Source: CAYSEQ01 sp964430475
Lineage (GTDB): Bacteria > Patescibacteriota > Microgenomatia > UBA8517
NCBI GenBank assembly: GCA_964430475.1
Contig: CAYSEQ010000006.1
Span: 1-47,026 of the forward strand
Direction: 5' to 3'
DNA: 47,026 nt
The position numbers and the translations under genes are program-made. Below are positions 39,736 to 47,026 of this stretch, piece by piece. Positions within the stretch are counted from its first letter, which is position 1, and each line of letters opens with the position of its first letter. The notes beneath the pieces were generated by a model, which saw only the letters and a program-made list of their open reading frames with translations, searched no databases and was not told the DNA's origin.

Positions 39736-40374
39736 ATGGAAAGAGGAAAATTTATCGTCTTTGAAGGGGTTGGAGGTTCGGGTAAAACAACGCAGATTAA
39801 GCTTGCCCAAAAATTTTTAGAAGGGAAGGGGTTAAAAGTGATAGCAACAAGGGAACCAGGAGGAGTTGAGGCTTCAGAAGAGATAAGGAAATTAATTTTT
39901 GTTTTAAGAGAAAAAAATTTAATTGGACCTGAAGGACAAATGGTTTTGTCTTTTGCAGCACGTTATCTTTGGCTTAATAATTTAGTCAAACCTACTCTGG
40001 AAAAAGGCGTTAGCGTTTTGACCGACAGGGCTCATACTTCAACCGCAGCCTATCAAGGCTATGCTGAAGGAGGAGATTTAGGCCAAATATTGGCAATTTC
40101 TAATATTGTTATGCAAGGTGTAAAACCTGATGTAGTAATCTTGCTTGACATTTCAGCTGAGACATCGATTAAAAGAAGAGTTGGTGGAAATGAAGGCGAC
40201 CCATTTGATGCCCAAGGTAGAGAATATCTTGAAAGGTTAATTTTGGCTTATCGTAAGATGGCAAAAACAAATTGGGGAGATTTGAGATGGTTTGTGGTAG
40301 ATGGTGAAGGGAGTATAGAGAAGGTGCACAAAAAAATTGCCAAGTTGTTAAGGAACATCTTTGCGCTTAAGTAG
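39736..40374 (+). CDS. tmk: thymidylate kinase
   Basis: 212 residues. P-loop FEGVGGSGKTTQ (9-20), EPGG (about 40), DRAHTSTAAYQG as the DR(Y/H) motif, and VVILLDISAETSIKRR with a LID region. Phosphorylates dTMP to dTDP. Divergent from thyA with 29 bp between start codons. Confidence 0.94.
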   Translation: MERGKFIVFEGVGGSGKTTQIKLAQKFLEGKGLKVIATREPGGVEASEEIRKLIFVLREKNLIGPEGQMVLSFAARYLWLNNLVKPTLEKGVSVLTDRAHTSTAAYQGYAEGGDLGQILAISNIVMQGVKPDVVILLDISAETSIKRRVGGNEGDPFDAQGREYLERLILAYRKMAKTNWGDLRWFVVDGEGSIEKVHKKIAKLLRNIFALK

Positions 40375-40436
40375 CCAGTCTTTATATTTTTACCTCTTTG
40401 GTCTTTCTCAACTTTGATCCCGTAATGTCCCAAGCT

Positions 40437-40464
40437 ACTACCAATACATCGATGTATTGGTAGT
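40437..40464. repeat. 28-bp perfect palindrome, copy 2 of the TrpR-associated motif
   Basis: Half-site ACTACCAATACATC plus exact reverse complement, identical over 28 bp to 6591-6618, 34 kb away. It lies between tmk and tdk, about 220 bp upstream of the tdk start. A possible operator for the TrpR-like protein at 6866. Confidence 0.8.
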
Positions 40465-40504
40465 GGGATGATGGGGCTATTTAGAATTTTTTAAGAGAAG
40501 TTTT

Positions 40505-40618
40505 GTGGGGTTTGGTGGGTTTGTTTTGGAAGCTTTTTTTAAGCATACTTTTGGTTGGCTTTTTGGAATGCTTATGGGTTTAGTATTCTTTTGCAAGAAT
40601 GTCAAAAAAGAAACTTAA
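40505..40618 (+). CDS. possible 37-residue membrane protein
   Basis: GTG 40505 to TAA 40618; an ATG inside the frame at 40568 would leave 16 residues. The peptide is hydrophobic with Gly spacing (GFGGFVLEAFFKH, GWLFGMLMGLVFF) and ends in KNVKKET. It is preceded by a weak AGAG. It lies between the palindrome and tdk. May be a chance ORF. Confidence 0.3.
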   Translation: MGFGGFVLEAFFKHTFGWLFGMLMGLVFFCKNVKKET

Positions 40619-40686
40619 AAAATATTATTGCATTTTTTGCTCGTTAGTAGTAAATGTTAAATGGTTGTAAGCTATAAGTTTGAAAC

Positions 40687-41328
40687 ATGACTGAAAGAGT
40701 TATATCTATTGAAGGTCCTATGTTTTCTGGCAAGACACTTGAACTTTTGAGAACTGCTGAGACTTTAAGGATTGCGGGAAAGAATCCACAGATATTTAAA
40801 CCCATCATAGATGATAGAGGTGAGGGTACTAATAAAATCAGATCGCGCTTCGGAAGTGAAGAATGGGAGGCAACTCCGGTAAAAAGTCCACCTGACATAA
40901 TTTGGAATTTAAAAGAAGGTGTGAACGCGGTTCTCATAGATGAAATTCAATTTTTTGGTCAAAAAGATGATGCTGGGCAATACGAGATTGTGAAGGTAGT
41001 TAAATTTCTAGTACAAAATGATATACTTGTTGTCTTTGCGGGATTGCCAAGAGATTTTAGAAGGGAGCCCTTTGGACCCATGCCGGAACTTTTAGCATTA
41101 GCGCAAGAGAAAAGAGTTTTGGTAGCAATATGCGACGAAACTCTTGAGGATGGTAAAGTCTGCGGTCAACCTGCCACAGAGACACAACGCTTTGTTGATG
41201 GTATGCCTGCAGATTGGAACGATCCTGTTATTTTGGTTGGCGATAGACAAGAAGGATACGCTGCTCGCTGCCTAAAGCACCATAGAGTTGAGAATTCTCC
41301 GGTGATAGTTTTTTCAAACTCTCAATGA
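40687..41328 (+). CDS. tdk: thymidine kinase, type II
   Basis: 213 residues. P-loop IEGPMFSGKTLEL (8-20), AVLIDEIQFF with the catalytic-type acidic residue, and a four-cysteine zinc site (CDETLEDGKVC and YAARC plus a second Cys/His). Salvages thymidine to dTMP, which tmk then phosphorylates. TATAAG 8 nt before the ATG suggests a short leader. Upstream palindrome could mediate repression. Confidence 0.94.
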   Translation: MTERVISIEGPMFSGKTLELLRTAETLRIAGKNPQIFKPIIDDRGEGTNKIRSRFGSEEWEATPVKSPPDIIWNLKEGVNAVLIDEIQFFGQKDDAGQYEIVKVVKFLVQNDILVVFAGLPRDFRREPFGPMPELLALAQEKRVLVAICDETLEDGKVCGQPATETQRFVDGMPADWNDPVILVGDRQEGYAARCLKHHRVENSPVIVFSNSQ

Positions 41329-41387
41329 AAGTATAGAGGTTGAAATATACAGGATACGATTTAAGGCAAGGATCTTTACTTTTAATT

Positions 41388-42695
41388 ATGGATGAGATTT
41401 TTGAGCTTATTAAAAAAGAAGAAAAAAGACAGAAAGAAACCTTAATGATGATTCCCTCGGAAAACTACACTTATCCTGAGGTGAGAAAAGCGGTTGGTTC
41501 GATTCTGATGCAAAAGTATGCTGAGGGTCAACCCGGGAAGCGTTATTACCAAGGGATGGAATACATAGATGAGATTGAAGCTCTTTGCGAAAAGCGGGCT
41601 CTTGAAGTTTTCAAGCTTAAAGAAGAAGAATGGGGAGTAAATGTTCAGCCCTATTCAGGGACGCCTGCAAATTTGGCAGTTTATAATGCTCTTCTTAATC
41701 CTGGCGATCGCATTATGTCTATGTATCTACTTGATGGGGGGCATTTATCGCACGGTTGGGAATTTAGAGGAAAAAAAATAACCCTTGTTTCAAAAATTTA
41801 TGAGGTAAAGTTTTACCATGTTGATCCTAAACTTGAAGTTTTTAACTACAAAAAGATTGAAGAATTAGCCAAAATTTACAAACCTAAATTGATTATCTCA
41901 GGAGGCACGGCATATCCACGAGAGATAGATCATAAAGCAATGGCAAGGATCGCAAGGTCGGTTGGGGCTTATTATATGGCAGATATTGCTCACGAAGCAG
42001 GATTGGTCGCAGGTGGAGCAAATAGTTCGCCTTTCCCTTTTGCCGATGTGGTAACGCTGACAACCCATAAAACCTTAAGAGGTCCAAGGGGAGCTTTAAT
42101 TTTTGCCAGAAAACATTTAATGGAGTTAATCGATGAATCGGTTTTTCCAGGAATTCAGGGAGGACCACATATTCACACGATTGCTGGAATTGCGGTTGCC
42201 TTAGCGAAAGCCAAGGAAAAAGGTTTTAAAAAATATGCTAGAGATACGGTTGAAAATGCCAGGACTCTCGCTAGGGAACTGCAAAAAAGGGGTTTAAAAC
42301 TTCTTTCCGGAGGTACGGATAAACATCTATTACTTATCGATTTGAGAAGTAAAAAGACAAGCGGTTGGTTTGTTGCCTGGGCTCTTGAGAGAGTGGGAAT
42401 TATTACCAATAAAAATACCATTCCAAACGACACCAACCCCCCGTACTACCCTTCGGGTTTAAGGTTGGGAACCCCGGCTTTAACTGCAAGGGGTATGGGG
42501 AAAACTGAAATGAAGCAGATTTCTTTCTGGATTTCAATGGTTGTAGATTTAGTAAGCGGATATGATATTCCAGCAAACCCCGAAGTTAGGGTGAATTATT
42601 TGAGAGCTTTTAAGAAAAAGTTTGAAAAACACCCTCAACTTCTTAAGATTAGAAATGAGGTAAAAAAATTATGTAAAAGATTCCCGATTGAGTAA
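41388..42695 (+). CDS. glyA: serine hydroxymethyltransferase
   Basis: 435 residues from ATG 41388 (an in-frame TTG at 41340 would add 16). N-terminal MIPSENYTYPEVRKAVGS, then YAEGQPGKRYYQGMEYIDEIE, NVQPYSGTPANLAVYNALLNPGDRIM, ADIAHEAGLVAGG and the PLP lysine Lys228 in TLTTHKTLRGPRG. Makes glycine and methylene-tetrahydrofolate, the one-carbon donor for ThyA. Same strand as tdk, 59 bp after it. Confidence 0.95.
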   Translation: MDEIFELIKKEEKRQKETLMMIPSENYTYPEVRKAVGSILMQKYAEGQPGKRYYQGMEYIDEIEALCEKRALEVFKLKEEEWGVNVQPYSGTPANLAVYNALLNPGDRIMSMYLLDGGHLSHGWEFRGKKITLVSKIYEVKFYHVDPKLEVFNYKKIEELAKIYKPKLIISGGTAYPREIDHKAMARIARSVGAYYMADIAHEAGLVAGGANSSPFPFADVVTLTTHKTLRGPRGALIFARKHLMELIDESVFPGIQGGPHIHTIAGIAVALAKAKEKGFKKYARDTVENARTLARELQKRGLKLLSGGTDKHLLLIDLRSKKTSGWFVAWALERVGIITNKNTIPNDTNPPYYPSGLRLGTPALTARGMGKTEMKQISFWISMVVDLVSGYDIPANPEVRVNYLRAFKKKFEKHPQLLKIRNEVKKLCKRFPIE

Positions 42696-42706
42696 GTACT
42701 TTAATA

Positions 42707-42901
42707 TCAATCTGGATATTCATCTTCCCATTCTTCTAAAGTATCTTGCCATTTATGATCAACGCCATTTTCATCTAGAGGATCTTTGAAAAGATTTCTT
42801 AAAGATCTAGGCCGGAAGCCATTATTAGCATCTTGATTTTCCTTATGATGGTCTAAAAAAGCTGGAGAAGTTTCCTGAGTTGGATTTCTTAATCTCTCCA
42901 T
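42707..42901 (-). CDS. small acidic hypothetical protein, 64 residues
   Basis: Not recognised. Hydrophilic, with a Trp/Asp/Glu-rich C-terminus (WQDTLEEWEDEYPD) and no hydrophobic helix. No ribosome binding site is seen, and it lies convergent with glyA. Could be a chance ORF. Confidence 0.35.
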   Translation of the reverse strand: MERLRNPTQETSPAFLDHHKENQDANNGFRPRSLRNLFKDPLDENGVDHKWQDTLEEWEDEYPD

Positions 42902-42922
42902 AATTTATCATAATTATTTTTT

Positions 42923-42952
42923 TTGGCCAAAATCAAGCATATGGGGTAAAAT
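42923..42952 (+). promoter_or_regulatory. promoter of folD, leaderless type
   Basis: TTGGCC (42923-42928), 18-nt spacer, TAAAAT (42947-42952), ATG at 42962, 9 nt further on. Confidence 0.5.
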
Positions 42953-42961
42953 TTAGTCTGT

Positions 42962-43804
42962 ATGGCATTTGTTTTTGATGGCAGGGCATTTTCTGAAGAA
43001 GGATTTAATCAATTAAAGAAAGAGGTTGATAAGTTATTAAAAAAGGGTATTAAACCCAAACTTGTTACTCTCTTAATAGGGAATGATCCGGCAAGTGTTC
43101 TTTATGTAAATCTTAAGAAGGCAAAGGCTGAAGAAATTGGTATAGAGGTTGTGATTAAAAGATTTTGCGAAGATGTACAAAAAAGTAAAGTATCAAAAGA
43201 GATTAAAAAACTAAATTTAGATAAGAATGTACATGGAATTATGATTCAGCTTCCACTGCCAGTTAAGTATTTTTCAAAAAAAGACAGGTCGGATCTTATC
43301 AATCTTATTAGCAAAGAAAAGGATGTTGATGGTTTGCGTGATGACAGTGTCTTTTTAACACCCACAGTCAAGGCTGTATTGAGAGTAATAAGAATGGCAA
43401 CACCTTTTGTGTTGGGATTAACAAATCCGGGTTCAGATTTGAAGGTGGCGGTTGTCGGGTCAAAGGGTTTTGAGGGTCAAAAGATATCGAAAGTTTTGAA
43501 AGAGATGGGTTATAAAGTTATTGGTATTGATAAAGATACAAAAGATATAAAAAGCAAGACTAAAATCGCAGATATTCTGATAAGTGTAGCGGGTTCGCCG
43601 GGAATAATTGGAAAAGATGAAATAAAAGAAGGTTGTGCTGTTATTGATGTGGGATCACCGATAGGCGATGTGAGGGTGGATGAGGTTTTGGAAAAGGCTA
43701 TTTTCTTATCGAAAGTTCCGGGAGGAGTAGGACCTGTTACGATTTTATGTTTGCTTGAAAATCTTATTGACGCTGCACTTGCGAGATCTCATAGAAAGCC
43801 TTAA
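42962..43804 (+). CDS. folD: methylenetetrahydrofolate dehydrogenase / cyclohydrolase
   Basis: 280 residues. PKLVTLLIGNDPASVLYVNLKKAKAEEIGI with the active Tyr and Lys, GIMIQLPLP, KDVDGL and TPTVKAVLRV; the NADP-binding half has VAVVGSKGFEGQKISKVL and ADILISVAGSPGII, and the C-terminal GGVGPVTILCLLENLI. Interconverts one-carbon folates. The conserved glycine-rich NADP loop is GSKGFEG here rather than GRSxxVG. The last 41 bp overlap the convergent pseudogene. Confidence 0.93.
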   Translation: MAFVFDGRAFSEEGFNQLKKEVDKLLKKGIKPKLVTLLIGNDPASVLYVNLKKAKAEEIGIEVVIKRFCEDVQKSKVSKEIKKLNLDKNVHGIMIQLPLPVKYFSKKDRSDLINLISKEKDVDGLRDDSVFLTPTVKAVLRVIRMATPFVLGLTNPGSDLKVAVVGSKGFEGQKISKVLKEMGYKVIGIDKDTKDIKSKTKIADILISVAGSPGIIGKDEIKEGCAVIDVGSPIGDVRVDEVLEKAIFLSKVPGGVGPVTILCLLENLIDAALARSHRKP

Positions 43805-44773
43805 AAATATACTCGCTAATCTCCGTTGGTAAATCTTGAGGTTTAAATTTTCTGAAAAAGTCCAGTAATGGCATCTTTTCAAGGTCAACTTTTTGTTCTA
43901 GTAGAAAGTCTAATCGCCTTATCTGTTTGTTGTTTAAAAGATTGCCCACCTTTGATCTGTTAAAGTCAACTCTTGGGAAAATTGTATCTAAATCGTATGG
44001 GCAAGTGGCACCAAACCTTTGGGGAAAACTATCTAGTTCGAAAGGAAGGAATTGGGAAAGTGCTTGCCGACCAAGCTTTTCCAACCTTCTTAAATAATTC
44101 CATTCAATCCGTCTCACACTTTCGGGTGATAATTCGAACTTATTTGCCAACACCCTTATATTTTCAATATTGCCGTTTACTAAACCATATCTTCTTTGAA
44201 AAATTTCGTAATTTCTTTCAGATAGTTCACTTGTATGTCTTTGTTTAAATGCCCTTTCTAAAACTTGATTAAGTATTTCATGGCGCTTTCTTTCGGCTTG
44301 AGGTGAGATTGGTATAAGTAGTGACAGTGGTGAAATTTTACCTAAGGTTGTCTTTGGAGATATCATCGCCAATAGTAATCCCTCGTTTCCAATAGATAAC
44401 GGTCCTTCTAAGAAATTTCTAAGATCTCCTTCAACACTTTTCCATACGGTAGTAGGAAGAAGTTTAAGATTGTCAACTCGTAAATTTAACAGATCTTGGA
44501 GAGTTTTTACTTCTATCGTGTTTAGTGCATTAACTTCTTTATCGCTAAACAGCCTATAGACATCTAAATCTGATATCTTTCCGAATCTAAAAGTTTAATT
44601 TCAGAAAGTGGAGTTGTTAGCAATTCCGCAGGTCTTTATCTTCCTTCTAAAATGTCGGGGAAAACCTTGAAGCCCAAAGTATCTGGTGCAAAATTTTCTT
44701 TTCTAAAAGTGTAAAAGGAAAAAGCTTCTTTGCCTTGTTCATTTTGCCCTAAAATATAGTCACGTTCTTTCAT
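43764..44773 (-). pseudogene. broken gene with sigma-70 region-4-like domain
   Basis: The coding trace starts at ATG 44773 (MKERDYILGQNEQGKEAFSF), hits an in-frame TAA at 44638-44636, continues in the same frame to a TAG at 44564, then shifts frame and reads through to the end at 43764. The third part contains a helix-turn-helix (LSERNYEIFQRRYGL...VLANKFELSPESVRRIEWNYLRRL) that matches sigma-70 region 4. Upstream TLQDLLNLRV resembles the alpha C-terminal-like helical region. If intact it would be about 330 residues. From TTG 44372 a 202-residue frame could still be translated. Could be decay or base-calling errors. Confidence 0.65.
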
Positions 44774-44816
44774 TACCACGAATAATAGTCGATATTTTCC
44801 TTTTAAGCAAGACTAA

Positions 44817-44845
44817 TTGCAATTATTTTCCACATCTGTTAATAT
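44817..44845 (+). promoter_or_regulatory. promoter of rpsB-tsf-frr
   Basis: TTGCAA (44817-44822), 17-nt spacer, TAATAT (44840-44845). The expected start falls near 44852, just before the leader pseudoknot. Confidence 0.6.
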
Positions 44846-44863
44846 TGCAAAAGTAAAATCACA

Positions 44864-44914
44864 CATCAGCCATGTCTCCTGGATTCTTCCGGCTGATGGC
44901 GGGACAAGGAGACA
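44864..44914 (+). promoter_or_regulatory. pseudoknot leader of rpsB
   Basis: Stem 1: CATCAGCC (44864-44871) with GGCTGATG (44891-44898), perfect 8 bp. Stem 2: TGTCTCCT (44873-44880) in the loop of stem 1 with AGGAGACA (44907-44914) downstream, perfect 8 bp. The two interlock as an H-type pseudoknot. The AGGAG strand is the only Shine-Dalgarno-like sequence before rpsB, though it is 45 nt from the ATG at 44957 and 15 nt from a TTG at 44927. Probable autoregulatory element for S2. Confidence 0.65.
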
Positions 44915-44956
44915 ATAAAAAAGCGTTTGATTTTTGAGGTTAAGTATTTAATTTCC

Positions 44957-45658
44957 ATGCAAGAAGTATCGCTTAAAGAATTGGTTTCTTCCGGTGCGCA
45001 TTTTGGGCATCAGGTAAAGCGTTGGAATCCTAAAATTGCCCCCTATCTTTATGGCCAAAAAGATGGAGTGCATATTTTTGATCTCATTAAAACTAAAGAG
45101 TGTTTGGAAGAAGCGCTCCAAATTCTAAAAAAGAGGAGTTCTCAAGGAAAAAAGATTCTTTTTGTAGGAACAAAAAAACAGATAAAGGAAAAAATTAAAG
45201 AGATTAGCCAGGAAACAGGTTCTTTTTATGTTAATGAGAGATGGCTAGGGGGGACACTTACAAATTTTGATCAGATAAGAAAATCTGCAAAGAAGCTTTT
45301 GGATTTAAAAAAAGATTTGGCAGGTGGCAAGTTTGATAGTTATACAAAGAAGGAAAGACTTATTATCCAAAAAGAAATAGACAGACTTGAAAGATTCTTA
45401 TCCGGAATCGTTGATATGCAAGACCTACCAGATTTAATGGTAATTTTTGATATTAATAGAGAAAAAATTGCGCTAAAAGAGGCTAATGAAAAAGGAATTG
45501 AGACAATAGGGGTTGTAGACTCAAACTCTGACCCCACACTTGTTGATTACCCGATTCCAATGAACGACGATGCAAGCAAAGCCCTTGAATATGTGCTTTT
45601 ATTGATGAAAGAGGCAATTCTTGAAGGTAAGAAAAAAATAAAAAAAGCTCATGATTAA
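44957..45658 (+). CDS. rpsB: ribosomal protein uS2
   Basis: 233 residues from ATG 44957, chosen because VSLKELVSSGAHFGHQVKRWNPK aligns at the usual place; a TTG 30 bases earlier is not supported by family alignment. Other motifs: FVGTKKQIKE, YVNERWLGGTLTNFDQIRKS, ETIGVVDSNSDPTLVDYPIPMNDDA. First gene of rpsB-tsf-frr, with a structured leader. Confidence 0.95.
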   Translation: MQEVSLKELVSSGAHFGHQVKRWNPKIAPYLYGQKDGVHIFDLIKTKECLEEALQILKKRSSQGKKILFVGTKKQIKEKIKEISQETGSFYVNERWLGGTLTNFDQIRKSAKKLLDLKKDLAGGKFDSYTKKERLIIQKEIDRLERFLSGIVDMQDLPDLMVIFDINREKIALKEANEKGIETIGVVDSNSDPTLVDYPIPMNDDASKALEYVLLLMKEAILEGKKKIKKAHD

Positions 45659-45688
45659 CGGAGGAAATCTAAAAAGGGATACAAGAAT

Positions 45689-46150
45689 ATGGTGAAAATT
45701 AACGCTGATCAAATTAGGAGACTAAAAAAAGATACAGGCGCTCCAGTAATGCGAATTAAAAAGCTTTTGGAAGAATATTCAGGTGATGAAGAGAAGGTGA
45801 AAAGGTTGTTGATCAAAGAGGGTTTTGAAAAAGCTGAAAAAAGATCGGATCGTGAAACTACCCAGGGTTTAATTGAGACTTATGTTCATCACTCCGGGAA
45901 AATCGCAAGCGTTGTTGAACTTTTCTGTGAGACAGATTTTGTTGCGCGAAACGAAATTTTTAAAGAACTTGCACATAACCTTGCGCTTCAAGTTGCTTCA
46001 ATGGGTGAGAAGGATTTAGAAAACCAAGAGTTTATAAAAGATCCCACCAAAAAGATAGGAGATTTAGTCAAAGAAGTTATAGCAAAAACCGGAGAAAATG
46101 TTAAAATAGGAAGGGTAATTAGAGTAGAATTAGGAGAGAAAAGAGAATAA
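45689..46150 (+). CDS. tsf: elongation factor Ts, short form
   Basis: 153 residues against about 280 in E. coli and 196 in Thermus. The N-terminal UBA-like helix (IRRLKKDTGAPVMRIKKLLEE) is followed by VVELFCETDFVARNEIFKELAHNLALQVAS, the conserved TDFV motif that inserts into EF-Tu, and a final VGK-like stretch (GENVKIGRVIRVELG). The second core subdomain and coiled coil are missing, so only the minimum exchange factor remains. Precedes frr by zero bases. Confidence 0.92.
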   Translation: MVKINADQIRRLKKDTGAPVMRIKKLLEEYSGDEEKVKRLLIKEGFEKAEKRSDRETTQGLIETYVHHSGKIASVVELFCETDFVARNEIFKELAHNLALQVASMGEKDLENQEFIKDPTKKIGDLVKEVIAKTGENVKIGRVIRVELGEKRE

Positions 46151-46705
46151 ATGAAAGAGGAAGAAGTAAAAAAGAGGATGCAGCAGGTTGTGGAACTTTT
46201 TCGCTCCGATATTGCTTCCATTCGCACGGGTAGGGCAACTCCCGCTTTGGTTGAGGGTATAGAAGTCTCGGTTTATGGAGGAACCCAGAAACTTAAAGTT
46301 AGAGAGCTTGCGACGATCTCTGTTCAAGACAATCAAACTCTAATTATTGATCCTTGGGACAAATCAATTATAGGAGAGATAAGGCAGGGGATTTTAGCGG
46401 CGAATGTGGGTTTGAATCCTTTGCAGGATGGAGAGATTATTAGAATCACACTGCCACCTTTAACGACAGAAGATAGAGAAGCTTATGTAAGGCTTTTGCG
46501 CACAAAGTTGGAAAATGCAAGGGTGATGATTCGCCAAATTCGAGGCGATTCTATGCACAAAATAAAACAGGATTTCGAATCCAAGGTTTTGACTGAGGAT
46601 GAAAAGTTTAATTATGAAAAAAAGCTTCAAGAGATAACCGATAAATTTATATCCGAGCTTGAAGAAATAGGTAAGAAGAAAGAAGAAGAACTCTTGCAAG
46701 TTTAA
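46151..46705 (+). CDS. frr: ribosome recycling factor
   Basis: 184 residues, normal. IASIRTGRATPALVEGIEVSVYG, ELATISVQDNQTLIIDPWD, ITLPPLTTEDREAYVRLLR, VMIRQIRGDSMHKIK. Splits ribosomes after termination together with EF-G. The ATG follows the tsf stop codon directly. The usual pyrH between tsf and frr is absent. Confidence 0.95.
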   Translation: MKEEEVKKRMQQVVELFRSDIASIRTGRATPALVEGIEVSVYGGTQKLKVRELATISVQDNQTLIIDPWDKSIIGEIRQGILAANVGLNPLQDGEIIRITLPPLTTEDREAYVRLLRTKLENARVMIRQIRGDSMHKIKQDFESKVLTEDEKFNYEKKLQEITDKFISELEEIGKKKEEELLQV

Positions 46706-46729
46706 AACACCCCTTTTTAAATCCTAAAT

Positions 46730-47026
46730 TTATCCACCCGTCGGGTGAACTACATTCGCACCTGTAGGCAGTGTAATTTAAAACAAATAACAAATTTTTA
46801 AATCCTAAATTCTAATCTCTAAATTCTAAACAAATTCCAAATCCTAAATTCTAAACAATTACAAATCACAAATAACAAAACACAAACAAATAACAAATTA
46901 CAAATGACAAACAACAAAATTTTTTAAATTCCAAATTCTAAATTCTTACTTATTAATTAGAATTTTTTAATTTTGAACTTTGAACTTTAATTTTTAACTT
47001 TTAACTTTAAACTTTTAATTCAATTT
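46730..47026 (-). repeat. AT-rich repeat element with GC-rich core, inverted copy D
   Basis: Inverse orientation relative to copies A and B. The GC-rich core (46730-46777, TATCCACCCGTCGGGTGAAC onward) comes first, followed by AT-rich blocks that run to the window end (ACAAATAACAAATTAC, TAAATTCTAAAC, GAACTTTGAACTTTAA). It lacks the 111-bp identical segment of copies A and B. CCCG and CGGG flank one T. Begins 25 bp after frr. Confidence 0.75.

Noticed and set aside
43764..44773. Reassigned stop codons explaining the interrupted gene
   Set aside because: The interruptions are one TAA and a frameshift ending in TAG, and all other genes end normally with TAA, TAG or TGA, so no code change is supported.

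Overview
The window reads as part of a genome of the Candidate Phyla Radiation (Patescibacteria), most likely a Microgenomates-type lineage. The evidence is an AT-rich sequence, very compact housekeeping genes (EF-Ts of only 153 residues, ribosomal protein L1 with an N-terminal extension and a shortened domain), many single-pass surface proteins, and long AT-rich degenerate repeats between operons. The lineage is inferred from gene content; no 16S gene is present.

Layout. 1-2130: two envelope proteins, the first cut by the window edge. 2249-6390: a four-gene amidoligase-type cluster (7TM protein of the inactive-transglutaminase-associated family, an ATP-grasp ligase fused to a RimB-like retropepsin, and two more RimK-like ATP-grasp ligases). 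This is the most interesting functional system here. 6453-7340: a small membrane ORF and a TrpR-like repressor, with long palindromes on both sides. 7562-11829 (minus): the classic secE-nusG / rplK-rplA / rplJ-rplL block with an L11 leader, an L10 leader and their promoters. 11963-18220: RNase HII, S21, a RelA/SpoT operon that begins with dCMP deaminase, and tRNA-Trp. 18270-20385: an AT-rich repeat followed by a GC-rich foreign island (broken IS5-type transposase, alpha/beta hydrolase, zinc-knuckle protein) lying between two copies of a repeat core. 20395-25563: L33, a glycosyltransferase, surface proteins, a CapA-like protein, three tRNAs and a structured RNA candidate. 25645-30416: site-2 protease, L28, Fmt, Def and an O-antigen-ligase/TPR protein. 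30511-36479: MreB, PBP2, DprA, TopA. 36504-43804: nucleotide and folate metabolism (MazG-like, F420-ligase-like, DHFR-kinase fusion, ThyA, Tmk, Tdk, GlyA, FolD). 43764-44773: a broken sigma-region-4-like gene. 44817-46705: rpsB with a pseudoknot leader, tsf and frr. 46730-47026: an inverted copy of the AT-rich repeat.

How genes work together. The thymidylate block is nearly self-contained: dCMP deaminase, ThyA, DHFR, GlyA and FolD make dTMP and recycle folate, while Tdk and Tmk provide salvage and phosphorylation. MreB and PBP2 build the wall; the Wzy-like ligase, glycosyltransferase and CapA-like protein point to surface polymers. The amidoligase cluster probably makes and trims an amino-acid or peptide modification near the membrane.

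Regulation visible in sequence. Several genes have a -10 box only 7-12 nt before the ATG, implying leaderless transcripts (2249, 10722, def, topA, tmk, folD). Ribosomal operons have structured leaders (L10, L11, S2). A perfect 28-bp palindrome occurs beside the TrpR-like gene and again upstream of tdk, and its 18-bp core sits just upstream of the TrpR-like start codon.
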